Below, in pieces: positions 35,837 to 44,861 of a stretch of 64,000 nucleotides of DNA (positions are counted from its first letter, which is position 1; every line of letters begins with the position of its first letter). Made by a program: the position numbers and the translations under genes. The DNA is from Aquibium microcysteis (GTDB lineage Bacteria > Pseudomonadota > Alphaproteobacteria > Rhizobiales > Rhizobiaceae), in NCBI RefSeq assembly GCF_014495845.1, contig NZ_CP061080.1, positions 5,260,001 through 5,324,000 on the forward strand, written 5' to 3'. The notes under the pieces were generated by a model. The model did not search any database. It saw only the letters and a program-made list of their open reading frames with translations, and had not been told where the DNA came from.

Positions 35837-37450
35837 ATGAAGCGGTGTGTGGCCATCAGCATTCTCGGAACCACCCTGGATGTCGGAGGTCGCGACGATC
35901 GCTGGAAGCGCTGGCGTCCGACTGTCTCGCTTTGCCTGCAGCCGAACCTCTTCATCGACCGGCTCGAACTTATTCACGGAGCGGCCGCGACGGGACTGGC
36001 AAAGCAGATCATTCGCGACATCGAGGAGGTATCGCCAGGCACCGAGGTGCGTCAGAACGTCATGAACATGCGCGACCACTGGGATTTCAGTGAGGTCTAT
36101 ACCAGCCTGCGTGACTTCGCCCGGGCATATGAGTTCGACACGGAGCGCGAGGACTATCTCGTCAATATCACCACCGGCACGCATGTCGCTCAGATCTGCT
36201 GGTTCCTGCTGACCGAGGCCCGCTTCATTCCTGCCCGGCTGCTGCAGCTCTCGCCGCCGCCGCGGCGGAGATCGCCGGACGATCCGATCGACGTCACCGG
36301 CAGCCATTCCATTATCGATCTCGACCTGTCCCGATACGACGCCATCGCCACGCGCTTCGCCGCCGAGCGCGACGAGGCGACGTCGTTTCTGAAGTCCGGC
36401 ATCGAAACGAAGAACCCGGCTTTCAACCGGATGATCGATCAGATCGAGAAAGTTGCGATCCGCTCGCGCGCGCCCGTCCTGCTGACCGGGCCGACTGGCG
36501 CCGGCAAGTCGCAACTCGCCAGGCGCATCTACGAACTCAAGAAGGCGCAGCGCCAGATCTCCGGCGATTTCATCGAGGTGAACTGCGCGACGCTGCGCGG
36601 CGATCAGGCGATGTCGACCCTGTTCGGCCATGTGAAGGGGGCCTTCACCGGCGCGCAGTCCGAGCGCGCTGGCCTGATGAGGTCGGCCGACAAGGGCGTT
36701 TTGTTTCTTGACGAGATCGGCGAACTGGGACTGGACGAGCAGGCGATGTGTCTGCGTGCCATCGAGGAACGGCGATTCCTGCCGGTGGGCGCCGACCGCG
36801 ACACGACGTCGGACTTCCAGCTGCTGGCCGGCACGAATCGCGACCTCTCCGCCAGCGTCAGGGAAGGCCGGTTCCGCGAGGACCTGTTCGCCCGGCTGAA
36901 TCTCTGGACCTTCACCCTCCCGGCCCTGAGGGATCGGAAGGAGGACATCGAGCCGAACCTCGAATTCGAACTGCGCCGCTTCAGCGAGAAGGAGGGACGC
37001 AACGTCACGTTCAACAGGGAAGCGCGGGAGACCTACATCCGGTTCTCCATGGCACCGGAGGCAGCGTGGCGCGCCAATTTCCGTGACCTCTCGGCCTCCG
37101 TGACCCGAATGGCGACTCTGGCGCCGCAAGGCCGAATCAACGAGGAAACGGTCCGCGAGGAGATCGCGAGGTTGCGGCGGCTCTGGGCGGGCTCGCTTGC
37201 CGCCGACGAGCCGGAAGCCATGCTCGCCGGTCTCTTCGGCGCTGAAAGGCTGAAGGAGATCGATCCGTTCGACCGGGCACAACTCGCCACCGTCGTGGCG
37301 GTTTGCAGGCGATCCAACTCGCTCAGTTCGGCAGGGCGCGAGCTGTTTGCCGTATCCCGGCTTCAAAAATCCAGCAGCAACGATGCCGATCGACTGCGGA
37401 AGTACCTGGCCCGCTTCGATCTCTCCTTCGATAGCTTGGTCCGACCCTAG
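35837..37450 (+). CDS. rtcR: RtcR, CARF-AAA+ sigma-54-dependent activator
   Basis: 537 residues (E. coli RtcR 532) from the ATG at 35837 with GAGATAAG upstream. Residues 1-180 are the CARF-like sensor, with VNITTGTHVAQ near 109-119 as the likely ligand loop. The AAA+ domain has Walker A GPTGAGKS (218-225), the sigma-54 contact loop GAFTGA (268-273) and Walker B VLFLDE (288-293). A C-terminal helix-turn-helix is expected at about 470-535. RtcR in E. coli is switched on by RNA damage products, probably cyclic-phosphate-ended RNA or oligonucleotides. It should activate rsr, the RNA array and rtcB. Confidence 0.93.
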   Translation: MKRCVAISILGTTLDVGGRDDRWKRWRPTVSLCLQPNLFIDRLELIHGAAATGLAKQIIRDIEEVSPGTEVRQNVMNMRDHWDFSEVYTSLRDFARAYEFDTEREDYLVNITTGTHVAQICWFLLTEARFIPARLLQLSPPPRRRSPDDPIDVTGSHSIIDLDLSRYDAIATRFAAERDEATSFLKSGIETKNPAFNRMIDQIEKVAIRSRAPVLLTGPTGAGKSQLARRIYELKKAQRQISGDFIEVNCATLRGDQAMSTLFGHVKGAFTGAQSERAGLMRSADKGVLFLDEIGELGLDEQAMCLRAIEERRFLPVGADRDTTSDFQLLAGTNRDLSASVREGRFREDLFARLNLWTFTLPALRDRKEDIEPNLEFELRRFSEKEGRNVTFNREARETYIRFSMAPEAAWRANFRDLSASVTRMATLAPQGRINEETVREEIARLRRLWAGSLAADEPEAMLAGLFGAERLKEIDPFDRAQLATVVAVCRRSNSLSSAGRELFAVSRLQKSSSNDADRLRKYLARFDLSFDSLVRP

Positions 37451-37473
37451 GCGGAAGCGGACCTCCCCATCGC

Positions 37474-38262
37474 CTACTCCGCCTCGCTCCGCGCCTGCCC
37501 CTCTTCCTCGGCCTTGCGCTGCATCTGGATGGCGTCGGAGAAGGCGGCGGCGAGGATGCCGGTGGGCATGGCGATGAGGCCGATGCCGGTGATGGCGGTG
37601 ATGCCGGCGAGGATGCGGCCGAGCGGGGTGACCGGGAAGACGTCGCCATAGCCGACGGTCGTCAGCGTGGCGATCGACCACCACATGGCGCGCGGGATGC
37701 TGCCGAACCGGTCAGGCTGGACGGTGCCCTCGATCAGGTAGAGCAGCGTCGAGGAGACCAGAAGCAGGATGCCGGCGATCGTCAGGCTCATCAGCAGTTC
37801 GTAGCGGCGCGAGTTCACCGCCGTCGTGATGGCATCGATCGCCCGCGAGAAGCGCCCGAGGCGCGCCAGCCGCAGGATGCGCAGCAGCCGGAACAGCCGC
37901 ACGACGAAGGCCTCGCTGCCGATGAAGACGAAGAGGCCGGGCAGGATGGCCAGGAGGTCGATCAGCGCCGGCACGGAGACCATGTAGCGCAGCCGCCCGA
38001 AGCGGCCGGCATAGCGGGGTTTCTCGGGCGCGATCCAGATCCGGACCAGATACTCGGCGAGGAAGACCAGCGTGAAGACCGCCTCGATGGCGGTCAGGAA
38101 GGCGAAGCGGCGCTCGACGATGGTCGGTTCCGTCTCGATCACGGCGAAGAAAACGGCGACCACGATCAGCGCGGCCAGCGCCTTGTTCAGCGGCGACAGG
38201 CCCCGGTGCGGCCAGGCCGTCGGCTCCAGGTTCCGGTAGGCGCGAGCGCGCAGACTGCTCAT
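37474..38262 (-). CDS. Voltage-gated ion channel, potassium type
   Basis: 262 residues from MSSLRARAYRNL. Six hydrophobic segments; S4 has regularly spaced Arg (VVRLFRLLRILRLARLGRF near 124-142). The pore filter is TLTTVGYGD near residue 208, the K+ signature. It resembles bacterial Kv channels of the ion_trans family. The C-terminal tail is short and charged, with no ligand-binding domain visible. It converges with rtcR 23 nt away. Confidence 0.9.
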   Translation of the reverse strand: MSSLRARAYRNLEPTAWPHRGLSPLNKALAALIVVAVFFAVIETEPTIVERRFAFLTAIEAVFTLVFLAEYLVRIWIAPEKPRYAGRFGRLRYMVSVPALIDLLAILPGLFVFIGSEAFVVRLFRLLRILRLARLGRFSRAIDAITTAVNSRRYELLMSLTIAGILLLVSSTLLYLIEGTVQPDRFGSIPRAMWWSIATLTTVGYGDVFPVTPLGRILAGITAITGIGLIAMPTGILAAAFSDAIQMQRKAEEEGQARSEAE

Positions 38263-38362
38263 GGAAGGCCCCCGCGGCAACGCCCCCGTCGCCGCACCGT
38301 GCATTCCTAGCCTGCGCGGCGCGCCGCGGCAATCGATGCAGCCGCGGCTGAAATCGGCTCGG

Positions 38363-39130
38363 TCAGTTCCGGAACGTCGACCCCTCCTCGTCGAGGATCG
38401 CCTTGAGCTCCGCGAGATGCCGGCCGCCCATCGAGACGGGATAGTCGTCGATCTGCCGCGCCACCGTCCGCGCCACCTCGTCGGAGAGGCGGCGCAGCGG
38501 CTGTCCGGTCCACAACGCCTTGATGTAGGTCTCGCAGGCCCGCTCGAAGTAATAGAGCCGGTCGAACGTGTCGGCGACGCTCTGGCCGATGACCAGCACG
38601 CCGTGATTGCCCATCACCATGACCTTGACCTTCGGGTCTGCGAACAGCGACGCGCAGCGCTCGCCCTCCTCCTCGAAAGCGAGGCCGCCATAGCCGTCGT
38701 CGATCACCACCCGCTCGAAGAACATCGCCGAGTTCTGGTCGATCGGCGGCAGGGTGGAATCGGCGAGCGAGGCGAGCACGGTGGCATGGATGGAATGGAC
38801 GTGCATGGCGCAGCGCGCATGCGGCACGCGGCGGTGCAGCGCTCCGTGCAGGCCCCAGGCCGTGGGGTCGGGCGCGTCGGGCCGCTCCATCGTCGTCGGG
38901 TCGTCGGCGTCGATCAGCAGGAGGTCGCTCGCCCGGATGCGCGAGAAATGCATCATGTTGGGGTTGATGAGGAACCGCGTGCCCGCCTCGTCGACGGCGA
39001 GCGAGAAGTGGTTGGCCACGGCCTCGTGCATGTTGAGCCGCGCCGTCCAGCGGAAGGCGGCGGCGAGGTCGACCCGCTCTTCGTAGTGGGGGAGGTTGGG
39101 GCGGCGGTCTGCGAGCGCTGTGACGGTCAT
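38363..39130 (-). CDS. Class II aldolase/adducin family protein
   Basis: 255 residues. The zinc site shows as HVHSIHATVLASLAD near residue 114 and GNHGVLVIG near residue 192; a catalytic acid is expected around FEEEGE. The family includes fuculose-phosphate aldolase, ribulose-phosphate epimerase and a pyridine-dicarboxylate decarboxylase of vitamin B6 breakdown. The gene follows a PLP aminotransferase by about 100 nt on the same strand, so they may share a catabolic pathway. The substrate is unknown. Confidence 0.87.
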   Translation of the reverse strand: MTVTALADRRPNLPHYEERVDLAAAFRWTARLNMHEAVANHFSLAVDEAGTRFLINPNMMHFSRIRASDLLLIDADDPTTMERPDAPDPTAWGLHGALHRRVPHARCAMHVHSIHATVLASLADSTLPPIDQNSAMFFERVVIDDGYGGLAFEEEGERCASLFADPKVKVMVMGNHGVLVIGQSVADTFDRLYYFERACETYIKALWTGQPLRRLSDEVARTVARQIDDYPVSMGGRHLAELKAILDEEGSTFRN

Positions 39131-39233
39131 GGGATCCTCCTGCGGCGGATCATCCTGACCCGACGCGCCCCGATGTGCAAGGCGCGAGGAATCGTGCCTG
39201 CGAAGCGGCTCCAGGACGGCCGGCCGCGCCCCG

Positions 39234-40436
39234 TCAGGCGAGGACGGCGGCCGCGCGCGACAACGCTCCGGTCCCGTGCGGGATGGCGAGGGCGGCCATG
39301 GCGGTTTCGATCGCGCCCAGCACGCCGAGCGTCATGTGCGTGTTGACGTGGCCCATGTGCGCGACGCGCATGAAGCCGTCGGCTGCCGGATCGCCCTCGG
39401 GCGCCATGCCGAGCCCGATGCCCAGCGTCACGCCGGCATGGGCCTGCGTCCAGCGGCGGATGTCGGTGGCGAGCGGAGCGGCGAAGCGCACGCTGGTGAC
39501 CGCATGCGAGCGGCACGCCGGGTCGGCGACGTTGAGCCCGATGCCCGACGCCTTGCCGGCGTCCTCGCCCCAGGCGTCGAAGGCGGTCCAGACGGCGCGC
39601 GCCAGCCGCTCGTGCCGCCGCCAGGCCGCCTCGATGCCCTCCTCGTGGATCAGCATGTCGAGCGCCGCGCGCAGCCCGAACAGATGGTGCGTCGGGGCGG
39701 TGCCGCCGAAGCGGTGGTAGAACTGCTTCGCCTCGATCCGTAGCGTCCAGTCCCAGTAGGGCGTGCGCCAGCGCGCACCGGCGCCGGCCTGCAGCGCGCG
39801 GTCGTTGAGCCAGACGAAGCCGAGCCCCGGCGGCGTCATCATGCCCTTCTGGCTGGCGCAGACCATCACGTCGACGCCCCAGGCGTCCATCTCGAAGACG
39901 TCGCAGCCGAGCGAGGCGATGCAGTCGACGGCGAGAATGGCCGGATGCCCGACCCGGTCGATCGCGGCCCTGACGGCAGCCGGGTCGTTGCGCACCGAGG
40001 TGGTGGTGTCGACATGCGACATCAGCACGACCTTGATCGTCCCGCCACGGTCTTCGGCCAGGGCCTTCGCCACGGCATCGGGATCGACCGGGTCGCGGCG
40101 GCCGAAGTCGAGGCGCTGCACCGTCACGCCGAGCGCCTCGGCCGCCTGTGCCCAGCCTTCGCCGAAGCGGCCGGTGACCAGCGCCAGCGCGTGGTCGCCG
40201 GGACTGAAGAGATTGGTGGTGGCCGCCTCCCAGGCGCCGTGGCCGTTGGCGATGTAGACGGCGACATGGTGCTTCGTCCGCGCCAGCCGTTTCAGATCCT
40301 CGTAGAGGCCGGTCATCATCTCGTGCAGTTCGCCACCATAGATGTCGGGCGAGGCGCGGTGCATGGCGTTGAGGACGCGGTCGGGAATGACCGAAGGACC
40401 GGGGATGGCGTGGTAGTGGCGGCCTGTGGCGGTCAT
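39234..40436 (-). CDS. Class V PLP aminotransferase (alanine-glyoxylate type)
   Basis: 400 residues. The PLP lysine is in CASQKGMMTPPGLGFVW near residue 200 and the cofactor Asp in AVDCIASLGCD. The opening HYHAIPGPSVIPDRVLNAMHR and NGHGAWEAATTNLFSPGD are typical of serine/alanine-glyoxylate aminotransferases. Rhizobial relatives include pyridoxamine-pyruvate aminotransferase of vitamin B6 degradation. Pairing with a class II aldolase makes that worth testing, but no other B6 gene is here. Confidence 0.87.
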   Translation of the reverse strand: MTATGRHYHAIPGPSVIPDRVLNAMHRASPDIYGGELHEMMTGLYEDLKRLARTKHHVAVYIANGHGAWEAATTNLFSPGDHALALVTGRFGEGWAQAAEALGVTVQRLDFGRRDPVDPDAVAKALAEDRGGTIKVVLMSHVDTTTSVRNDPAAVRAAIDRVGHPAILAVDCIASLGCDVFEMDAWGVDVMVCASQKGMMTPPGLGFVWLNDRALQAGAGARWRTPYWDWTLRIEAKQFYHRFGGTAPTHHLFGLRAALDMLIHEEGIEAAWRRHERLARAVWTAFDAWGEDAGKASGIGLNVADPACRSHAVTSVRFAAPLATDIRRWTQAHAGVTLGIGLGMAPEGDPAADGFMRVAHMGHVNTHMTLGVLGAIETAMAALAIPHGTGALSRAAAVLA

Positions 40437-40536
40437 GTCTCAGCGAATCCGGAAGGGGAGGGCGCGAGTCCGCGATATCCTCCCGCGGACGCGCGCGGTC
40501 AAGCCGCGCCGGCCACGGCGGCGAAGTCGCAGGTGC

Positions 40537-40788
40537 CTACGGCCCGTCCGCGATCCAGCCACTGCGGCGACAGTAGAGAATCTCTGTGCGACCGCTGACC
40601 GGGCTGTTCTTGAACCCGGGAACGTCGATGAGCCTTGTCCCCAACTCGGCGAGATAGGCGTCATAGGACGTGTTGCGAAGCAGGCCGACATAGAACACGT
40701 ATCGCGGATCGGCCGTCTTCCTTGCCCGTTTTTCCAGATGAGACCGATTGTGGACCCGATAGGGTCCGGTCAGCGTCGTCGCGGCCAT
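40537..40788 (-). CDS. Small protein downstream of ureG, unknown
   Basis: 83 residues. The start at 40788 has GAGG, formed over the ureG stop, 8 nt upstream, so translation follows ureG directly. The sequence is basic at the N terminus (RVHNRSHLEKRARKTADPRY) and has YVGLLRNTSYDAYLAELG. I recognise no family and see no metal motif. Position as last gene of the urease transcript is the only functional hint. Confidence 0.6.
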   Translation of the reverse strand: MAATTLTGPYRVHNRSHLEKRARKTADPRYVFYVGLLRNTSYDAYLAELGTRLIDVPGFKNSPVSGRTEILYCRRSGWIADGP

Positions 40789-40797
40789 CGCTGCGCC

Positions 40798-41430
40798 TCA
40801 CGCGGCCGGGCGGCTGGAGGCCAGCCCACCCATTTCGACGATATAGCGCACCACCTCGTCCAGGCCCTTGCCGCGCGACAGGTCGGTGAAGCCGAAGGGG
40901 CGCTGGCCGCGCTGGCGGGCAGCATCGCGCTCCATCACGTCCAGGTTGACGTTGACGTAGGGCGCGAGGTCGGACTTGTTGATGACGAGGAAGTCCGAGC
41001 GCGTGATGCCGGGACCGCCCTTGCGCGGGATCTCCTCGCCCTGGCAGACGGAGATGACATAGAGCGTCAGGTCGGCGAGGTCGGGTGAGAAGGTGGCGGC
41101 GAGGTTGTCGCCGCCCGATTCGATGAAGACGATGTCGAGATCGGGGAACTTGCGGTTCATCTCGGCGATCGCCTGGAGATTGATCGAGGCATCCTCGCGG
41201 ATGGCGGTGTGCGGGCAGCCGCCGGTCTCCACCCCCATGATGCGCTCCTCCGGCAGCGCCTGGAGACGGGCGAGGATCATCGCGTCTTCCTTGGTGTAGA
41301 TGTCGTTGGTGACGACGGCGATGGAGAAATCCTCGCGCATCGCCTTGCAGAGCTTTTCGGTCAGCGTCGTCTTGCCGGAGCCGACCGGTCCTCCGATGCC
41401 GACGCGCAGCGGTCCCGTGCCCTTGGTCAT
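40798..41430 (-). CDS. ureG: Urease accessory GTPase UreG
   Basis: 210 residues. [18 protein letters not shown] is the P-loop and [17 protein letters not shown] carries the conserved Cys-Pro-His metal motif. [15 protein letters not shown] is the switch region. It hydrolyses GTP to drive nickel insertion into urease with UreD, UreF and UreE. The start overlaps the ureF stop by 4 nt. Confidence 0.96.
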   Translation of the reverse strand: MTKGTGPLRVGIGGPVGSGKTTLTEKLCKAMREDFSIAVVTNDIYTKEDAMILARLQALPEERIMGVETGGCPHTAIREDASINLQAIAEMNRKFPDLDIVFIESGGDNLAATFSPDLADLTLYVISVCQGEEIPRKGGPGITRSDFLVINKSDLAPYVNVNLDVMERDAARQRGQRPFGFTDLSRGKGLDEVVRYIVEMGGLASSRPAA

Positions 41431-42086
41431 GATCTGAACAGCCTCGAATATTGCGTTTCGTGGTTCATGGCGGCGATCTCTGCGGCGACCGTGCAGGAGC
41501 CGAGATCGTCGGGCGTCGAGCGGGCGGCGCGGGCGGCGGTCTCGAGCACCAGCGGCTCCAGTGCGGCGAGCAGGCCGACCGCGCCGGTCTGGCCGATCAC
41601 GGAGAGCCGGATCGCTGCCTGCAGCTGATTGGAGGCGAAGGCCTGGAGCCAGGCGCCGAGCGCGGCTTCCAGCGAAACGCCGTGACGGCCGGCAGTGGAG
41701 CCGACGGCGACGCAGTAGGGCAGGGCGGCCGCATCCGCGCCCCAGGCGCCGGCAGCGGTCATGAAGGCCTCCCCCTGCAGCGTCGATTCCATGTGCCGCT
41801 CGCGCGAGCCGGCCATGGCTTCGGCGAGTTCGGCCATGTCCCCGGCGTCTTCGGCCGCCGTGCCGCGCCGCCAGCTCTCGGCAAACAGCACCGCGTCGTT
41901 CCAGGCCGAGCCATGGTCGAGAAGCGCCTCGATCCAGGCCTTCAGTCCCTCGCGTCCCTCGACGAGCCCGTCATGAACCGCCCGTTCCAGGCCATGGCTG
42001 TAGGTGAACGAGCCGACCGGGAAGGCGGGCGACAGCCATGCCATCAGGCGCAGCAGCGCGGCATGGCCGTCGCGCCGCTCAGGCAT
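41427..42086 (-). CDS. ureF: Urease accessory protein UreF
   Basis: 219 residues from [39 protein letters not shown] is the UreF hallmark; the rest is alpha-helical. It bridges UreD and UreG in the activation complex and controls GTP hydrolysis. It overlaps ureG by 4 nt and ureE by 8 nt. A longer frame upstream only reads through the His-coding tail of ureE in another frame and is not used. Confidence 0.94.
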   Translation of the reverse strand: MPERRDGHAALLRLMAWLSPAFPVGSFTYSHGLERAVHDGLVEGREGLKAWIEALLDHGSAWNDAVLFAESWRRGTAAEDAGDMAELAEAMAGSRERHMESTLQGEAFMTAAGAWGADAAALPYCVAVGSTAGRHGVSLEAALGAWLQAFASNQLQAAIRLSVIGQTGAVGLLAALEPLVLETAARAARSTPDDLGSCTVAAEIAAMNHETQYSRLFRS

Positions 42087-42693
42087 GGTTGTGTCCGTAG
42101 TGCGGATCGCCCGGCAGGCGCCCGAAGCGGTCGCGGTCGCCGTGGTGGTGGCCGTCGTCGTGATGATGCCCATGCCCATGCCCATGCCCGTGGTCATGAC
42201 CATGCGCATGTCCGTGGCCGGAATAGGCGCCGCGCACCGGCTGGAACGGCTCGGACACCTCCGTCACCGCCGCGCCGAGGCCCTCCAGCATGTCCCGGAT
42301 GACGTGGTCGCGCAGGATGAGGATGCGGTCCGCCTCGATCTGCGCGGCGAGGTGGCGGTTGCCGATGTGCCAGGCGAGTTCGGACAGGTGCACCGGTCCG
42401 CGGGCGCGGATGTCGTAGACCTCTTCCTCGGCCGCGATGATCTCGGCGCGGCGGCCGTCGTCGAGCACCAGCACGTCGCCATGGTCGAGCGAGACGGGTT
42501 CGGGCAGGTCGACCAGCACCTTGTCGCCATGCACCAGCGTCAGGACGCGGCGGCGCAGATGGCGCTCGTCATGGGCGAGCACGACGAGGTCGAAGGGTTG
42601 CGGCCGGTCGGCCGCGGGCTCCAGTTCGGCGGCGCGCAGGATGCGCCCGGCGCGCGGCAGCTTGGTGAAATCGGTGTTGAGATTGAGCTTCAT
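42079..42693 (-). CDS. ureE: Urease nickel metallochaperone UreE
   Basis: 204 residues from [16 protein letters not shown]. The N-terminal half is the UreE fold ([16 protein letters not shown]), followed by the peptide-binding-like domain with [23 protein letters not shown]. The last 45 residues are extremely His-rich, alternating His with Gly or Asp, and probably store several Ni2+ ions. It overlaps ureF by 8 nt and the GST gene by 4 nt. Confidence 0.93.
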   Translation of the reverse strand: MKLNLNTDFTKLPRAGRILRAAELEPAADRPQPFDLVVLAHDERHLRRRVLTLVHGDKVLVDLPEPVSLDHGDVLVLDDGRRAEIIAAEEEVYDIRARGPVHLSELAWHIGNRHLAAQIEADRILILRDHVIRDMLEGLGAAVTEVSEPFQPVRGAYSGHGHAHGHDHGHGHGHGHHHDDGHHHGDRDRFGRLPGDPHYGHNHA

Positions 42694-43301
42694 GCGGCGG
42701 CGGCTTCCTTTTCCCGTTCGCGGGCCCGCGCCAGGGCGGGCCGCGACAGCACGCGATCCATGTAGGCGTTCACCGCTTCCGATTCGATGGCGAACTTGCT
42801 GCCGCGCGCCCACTGGCCGCAATGGCCGAGGATCACGTCGACGGCGGTGAAACGGTCGCCGAGGGCATAGAGCCGATCGCCGAGCTTGGCCTCCAGCGCC
42901 GTGACCTCGCTTGCGAAATCATGCGCGGTGGCGGCGCCGACGTCGGCCCGGCAGGGCTCCGGCAGGATGAACCTGTGGCGCAGCTTGTTCCACAGCGGCG
43001 CCTCGAACTCCGACTGGGCGAACTGCATCCAGGCCTCCATCTCGGCCTCGCCGCGCAGGCCGGGCTGCGGGCCGAACCCCTTGTCGGCATGCTTCTTCGC
43101 CAGATAGCTGCAGATCGCCGCCGAATCCGTCAGGACGAAGTCGCCGTCGACCAGCGCCGGCATCTTGCCGGTCGGGTTGTAGCGCCGCATCGTCTGCGAA
43201 TGCTGCTTTGTCTTGACGATCTCGTAGGGCTCTCCGAGTTCCTCCAGCATCCAGGTGACGCGGGTCAGGCGAGAGCCGGGCGATCCGACGGCTTGGTACA
43301 T
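42690..43301 (-). CDS. Glutathione S-transferase family protein
   Basis: 203 residues from [27 protein letters not shown]. The thioredoxin-like half has [27 protein letters not shown], with the cis-Pro and glutathione-contacting DSAAI; the helical half ends with the N-capping region [14 protein letters not shown]. It overlaps ureE by 4 nt and is thus embedded in the urease accessory operon. A link to urease is not known and may be only shared transcription. Confidence 0.88.
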   Translation of the reverse strand: MYQAVGSPGSRLTRVTWMLEELGEPYEIVKTKQHSQTMRRYNPTGKMPALVDGDFVLTDSAAICSYLAKKHADKGFGPQPGLRGEAEMEAWMQFAQSEFEAPLWNKLRHRFILPEPCRADVGAATAHDFASEVTALEAKLGDRLYALGDRFTAVDVILGHCGQWARGSKFAIESEAVNAYMDRVLSRPALARAREREKEAAAA

Positions 43302-43321
43302 GCGATCTCTTCCCAGGCTAT

Positions 43322-43810
43322 TTAGTCGCGGATAATCATCCACTGCTCGAAAGGCTCTCCCGGGAAAAAGCGCGAATCCAGCGCTTGCTCGACCGTGAAC
43401 GGCGGCTCGGCAGGGAATGCACTTGGCTGAAGGCCCGTTTCGTCGATCGCACGGCGGCGACCGTCCTCGTAGGCATTCTTGAAGACCTGACCCGGATAGC
43501 GCTTCAGGCTTGGGCTGTCCTTCAGGATACCGGGAATGAACGTTCTCTGCTCGCTGATCGTGATCCGCCAGCTTTCGCTCCTGCGCCCCGGTTGGAACTG
43601 CCATTCCAGTAGATGCTGGATAAGCAGGGCGAGCCTGTTCACGATTTCGCGCTTCTGGCTGCGTCCCACGCTTTCGACCTCCTCTGCGAGGTTGTCCCAG
43701 TCGATGTCGTTGTGGGAGCGCGCGCGCAGGTTCTCCGCCTGGTCCATCAGCCAGGCGTGGAAATCCCGCTCGTAGAGCGTGTCGGGGGTCTTGGCGAGTG
43801 TCTTGCCCAT
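43322..43810 (-). CDS. DUF29 domain protein
   Basis: 162 residues. YERDFHAWLMDQAENLR, DWDNLAEEVESVGRSQKREI and a middle LIQHLLEWQFQP match DUF29, a helical family common in cyanobacteria and alphaproteobacteria, with no known activity. It sits between the ABM gene and GST on the urease strand. Its presence inside the cluster looks like later insertion. Confidence 0.85.
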   Translation of the reverse strand: MGKTLAKTPDTLYERDFHAWLMDQAENLRARSHNDIDWDNLAEEVESVGRSQKREIVNRLALLIQHLLEWQFQPGRRSESWRITISEQRTFIPGILKDSPSLKRYPGQVFKNAYEDGRRRAIDETGLQPSAFPAEPPFTVEQALDSRFFPGEPFEQWMIIRD

Positions 43811-43848
43811 CCTCGAAATCTAGTACGAAGCGGGGCGGCGCGCCATGG

Positions 43849-44145
43849 TCAATAGGTCTCCACCTTGTCCGGATGCACGATCTCGATCGTCCGCGAGACG
43901 AGGTGCGGACCGCTCGCCTCGCGCCACACCGCCAGATGCGGCTGCTTCGAATGCGCCGTCAGGTCCTCGCGCGTCTCCCATTTCTCCACGAAGATCAGCT
44001 TCTGCGGATCCGACAGGCTTTCGAACAGCTCGTAGGCGATGCACCCGTTCTCCTTAACGGTCTCGGCGATGCAGGCAGCGGCCGGCGCGCGCAGCGCCTC
44101 CAGCGAGCCCGGCTTGATGGTGAGCGTGGCGACGACGTAGATCAT
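43849..44145 (-). CDS. ABM-domain protein (putative quinol monooxygenase)
   Basis: 98 residues. MIYVVATLTIKPGSLEAL opens the ferredoxin-like ABM fold and ENGCIAYELFESLSDP, FVEKWETREDLTAHSKQPH are its conserved strand and helix. Relatives include YgiN quinol monooxygenase and LsrG. It should dimerise. The substrate is unknown. It lies between a foreign-looking gene and DUF29 within the urease region. Confidence 0.87.
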   Translation of the reverse strand: MIYVVATLTIKPGSLEALRAPAAACIAETVKENGCIAYELFESLSDPQKLIFVEKWETREDLTAHSKQPHLAVWREASGPHLVSRTIEIVHPDKVETY

Positions 44146-44178
44146 GGAGCTGTCCTCTCAACTTGATTCGGCTGAATA

Positions 44179-44835
44179 TCAAAGAATTTTGTCGAGATCG
44201 CTGATGCCGGGCAAATCGGACAGTTTCTTGAGCAATTCGGCTCCTGAATCTCCGGCACTCCCTATGGCGTCGGTAATCTCTTTCTCGACGCCTTTCTCTA
44301 CTGCTTTTTTCCCGACTCGTTTCAACCAAGAAAAAAATCCTTTAGTTTGTGGTTCCTCGACATACGGAGCTTTTATCGAGGCTAAAGTGGCTTCAAGTAG
44401 AGCGATTATTTGAGAAGTTATGATGGGATCAAGTGGCGAATTTTCACCATTTAGCGAGTTGCTGCCGCGTATCAGGTCTCTCAGTCGGATAAGGCGAGTA
44501 GAAACTTGTGAAATCGTTTCCTGAACATCTTCGGCAGTAACGTCTCTCCATCGTGACCTCAGCCGAATGCTGTCTCCGAATGGAGCCAGCATTCGTGCCA
44601 ACATACTGTCACTTATCCGTTCGCCCGCGAGGATCGCTTTGATAGTGCTGGGGCTCATTCCAAGCCGTTTTGCGGCCTCCGACGTCGTTATTTTATTGTC
44701 GTCGATCCAGAACTGAAGGGACCGTGCTACCTCACCGCCTTCGTACAGGTTCTTGCCGCGATCCCGTATATTGTAGACGGGTCCTCGCGCCAGCGCCGCC
44801 AGCACAGCTGAGGTTAGGTTCTCGAAACTATCCAA
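44179..44835 (-). CDS. Helix-turn-helix protein with helical tail, A+T-rich, unknown
   Basis: 218 residues. About 50-85 form a helix-turn-helix (ITTSEAAKRLGMSPSTIKAI). The middle, about 110-150, is helical, and the C terminus is charged and amphipathic (KKAVEKGVEKEITDAIG). I know no family for the whole protein. The gene is visibly richer in A and T than every neighbour and uses codons rare here, such as TTA and AAT. It lies 26 nt from ureC, inside the urease cluster, which points to acquisition by transfer. A regulator or part of a small defence or toxin module is possible. Confidence 0.75.
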   Translation of the reverse strand: MDSFENLTSAVLAALARGPVYNIRDRGKNLYEGGEVARSLQFWIDDNKITTSEAAKRLGMSPSTIKAILAGERISDSMLARMLAPFGDSIRLRSRWRDVTAEDVQETISQVSTRLIRLRDLIRGSNSLNGENSPLDPIITSQIIALLEATLASIKAPYVEEPQTKGFFSWLKRVGKKAVEKGVEKEITDAIGSAGDSGAELLKKLSDLPGISDLDKIL

Positions 44836-44861
44836 GCCGACCTCACGGTTCCAAGATTACC

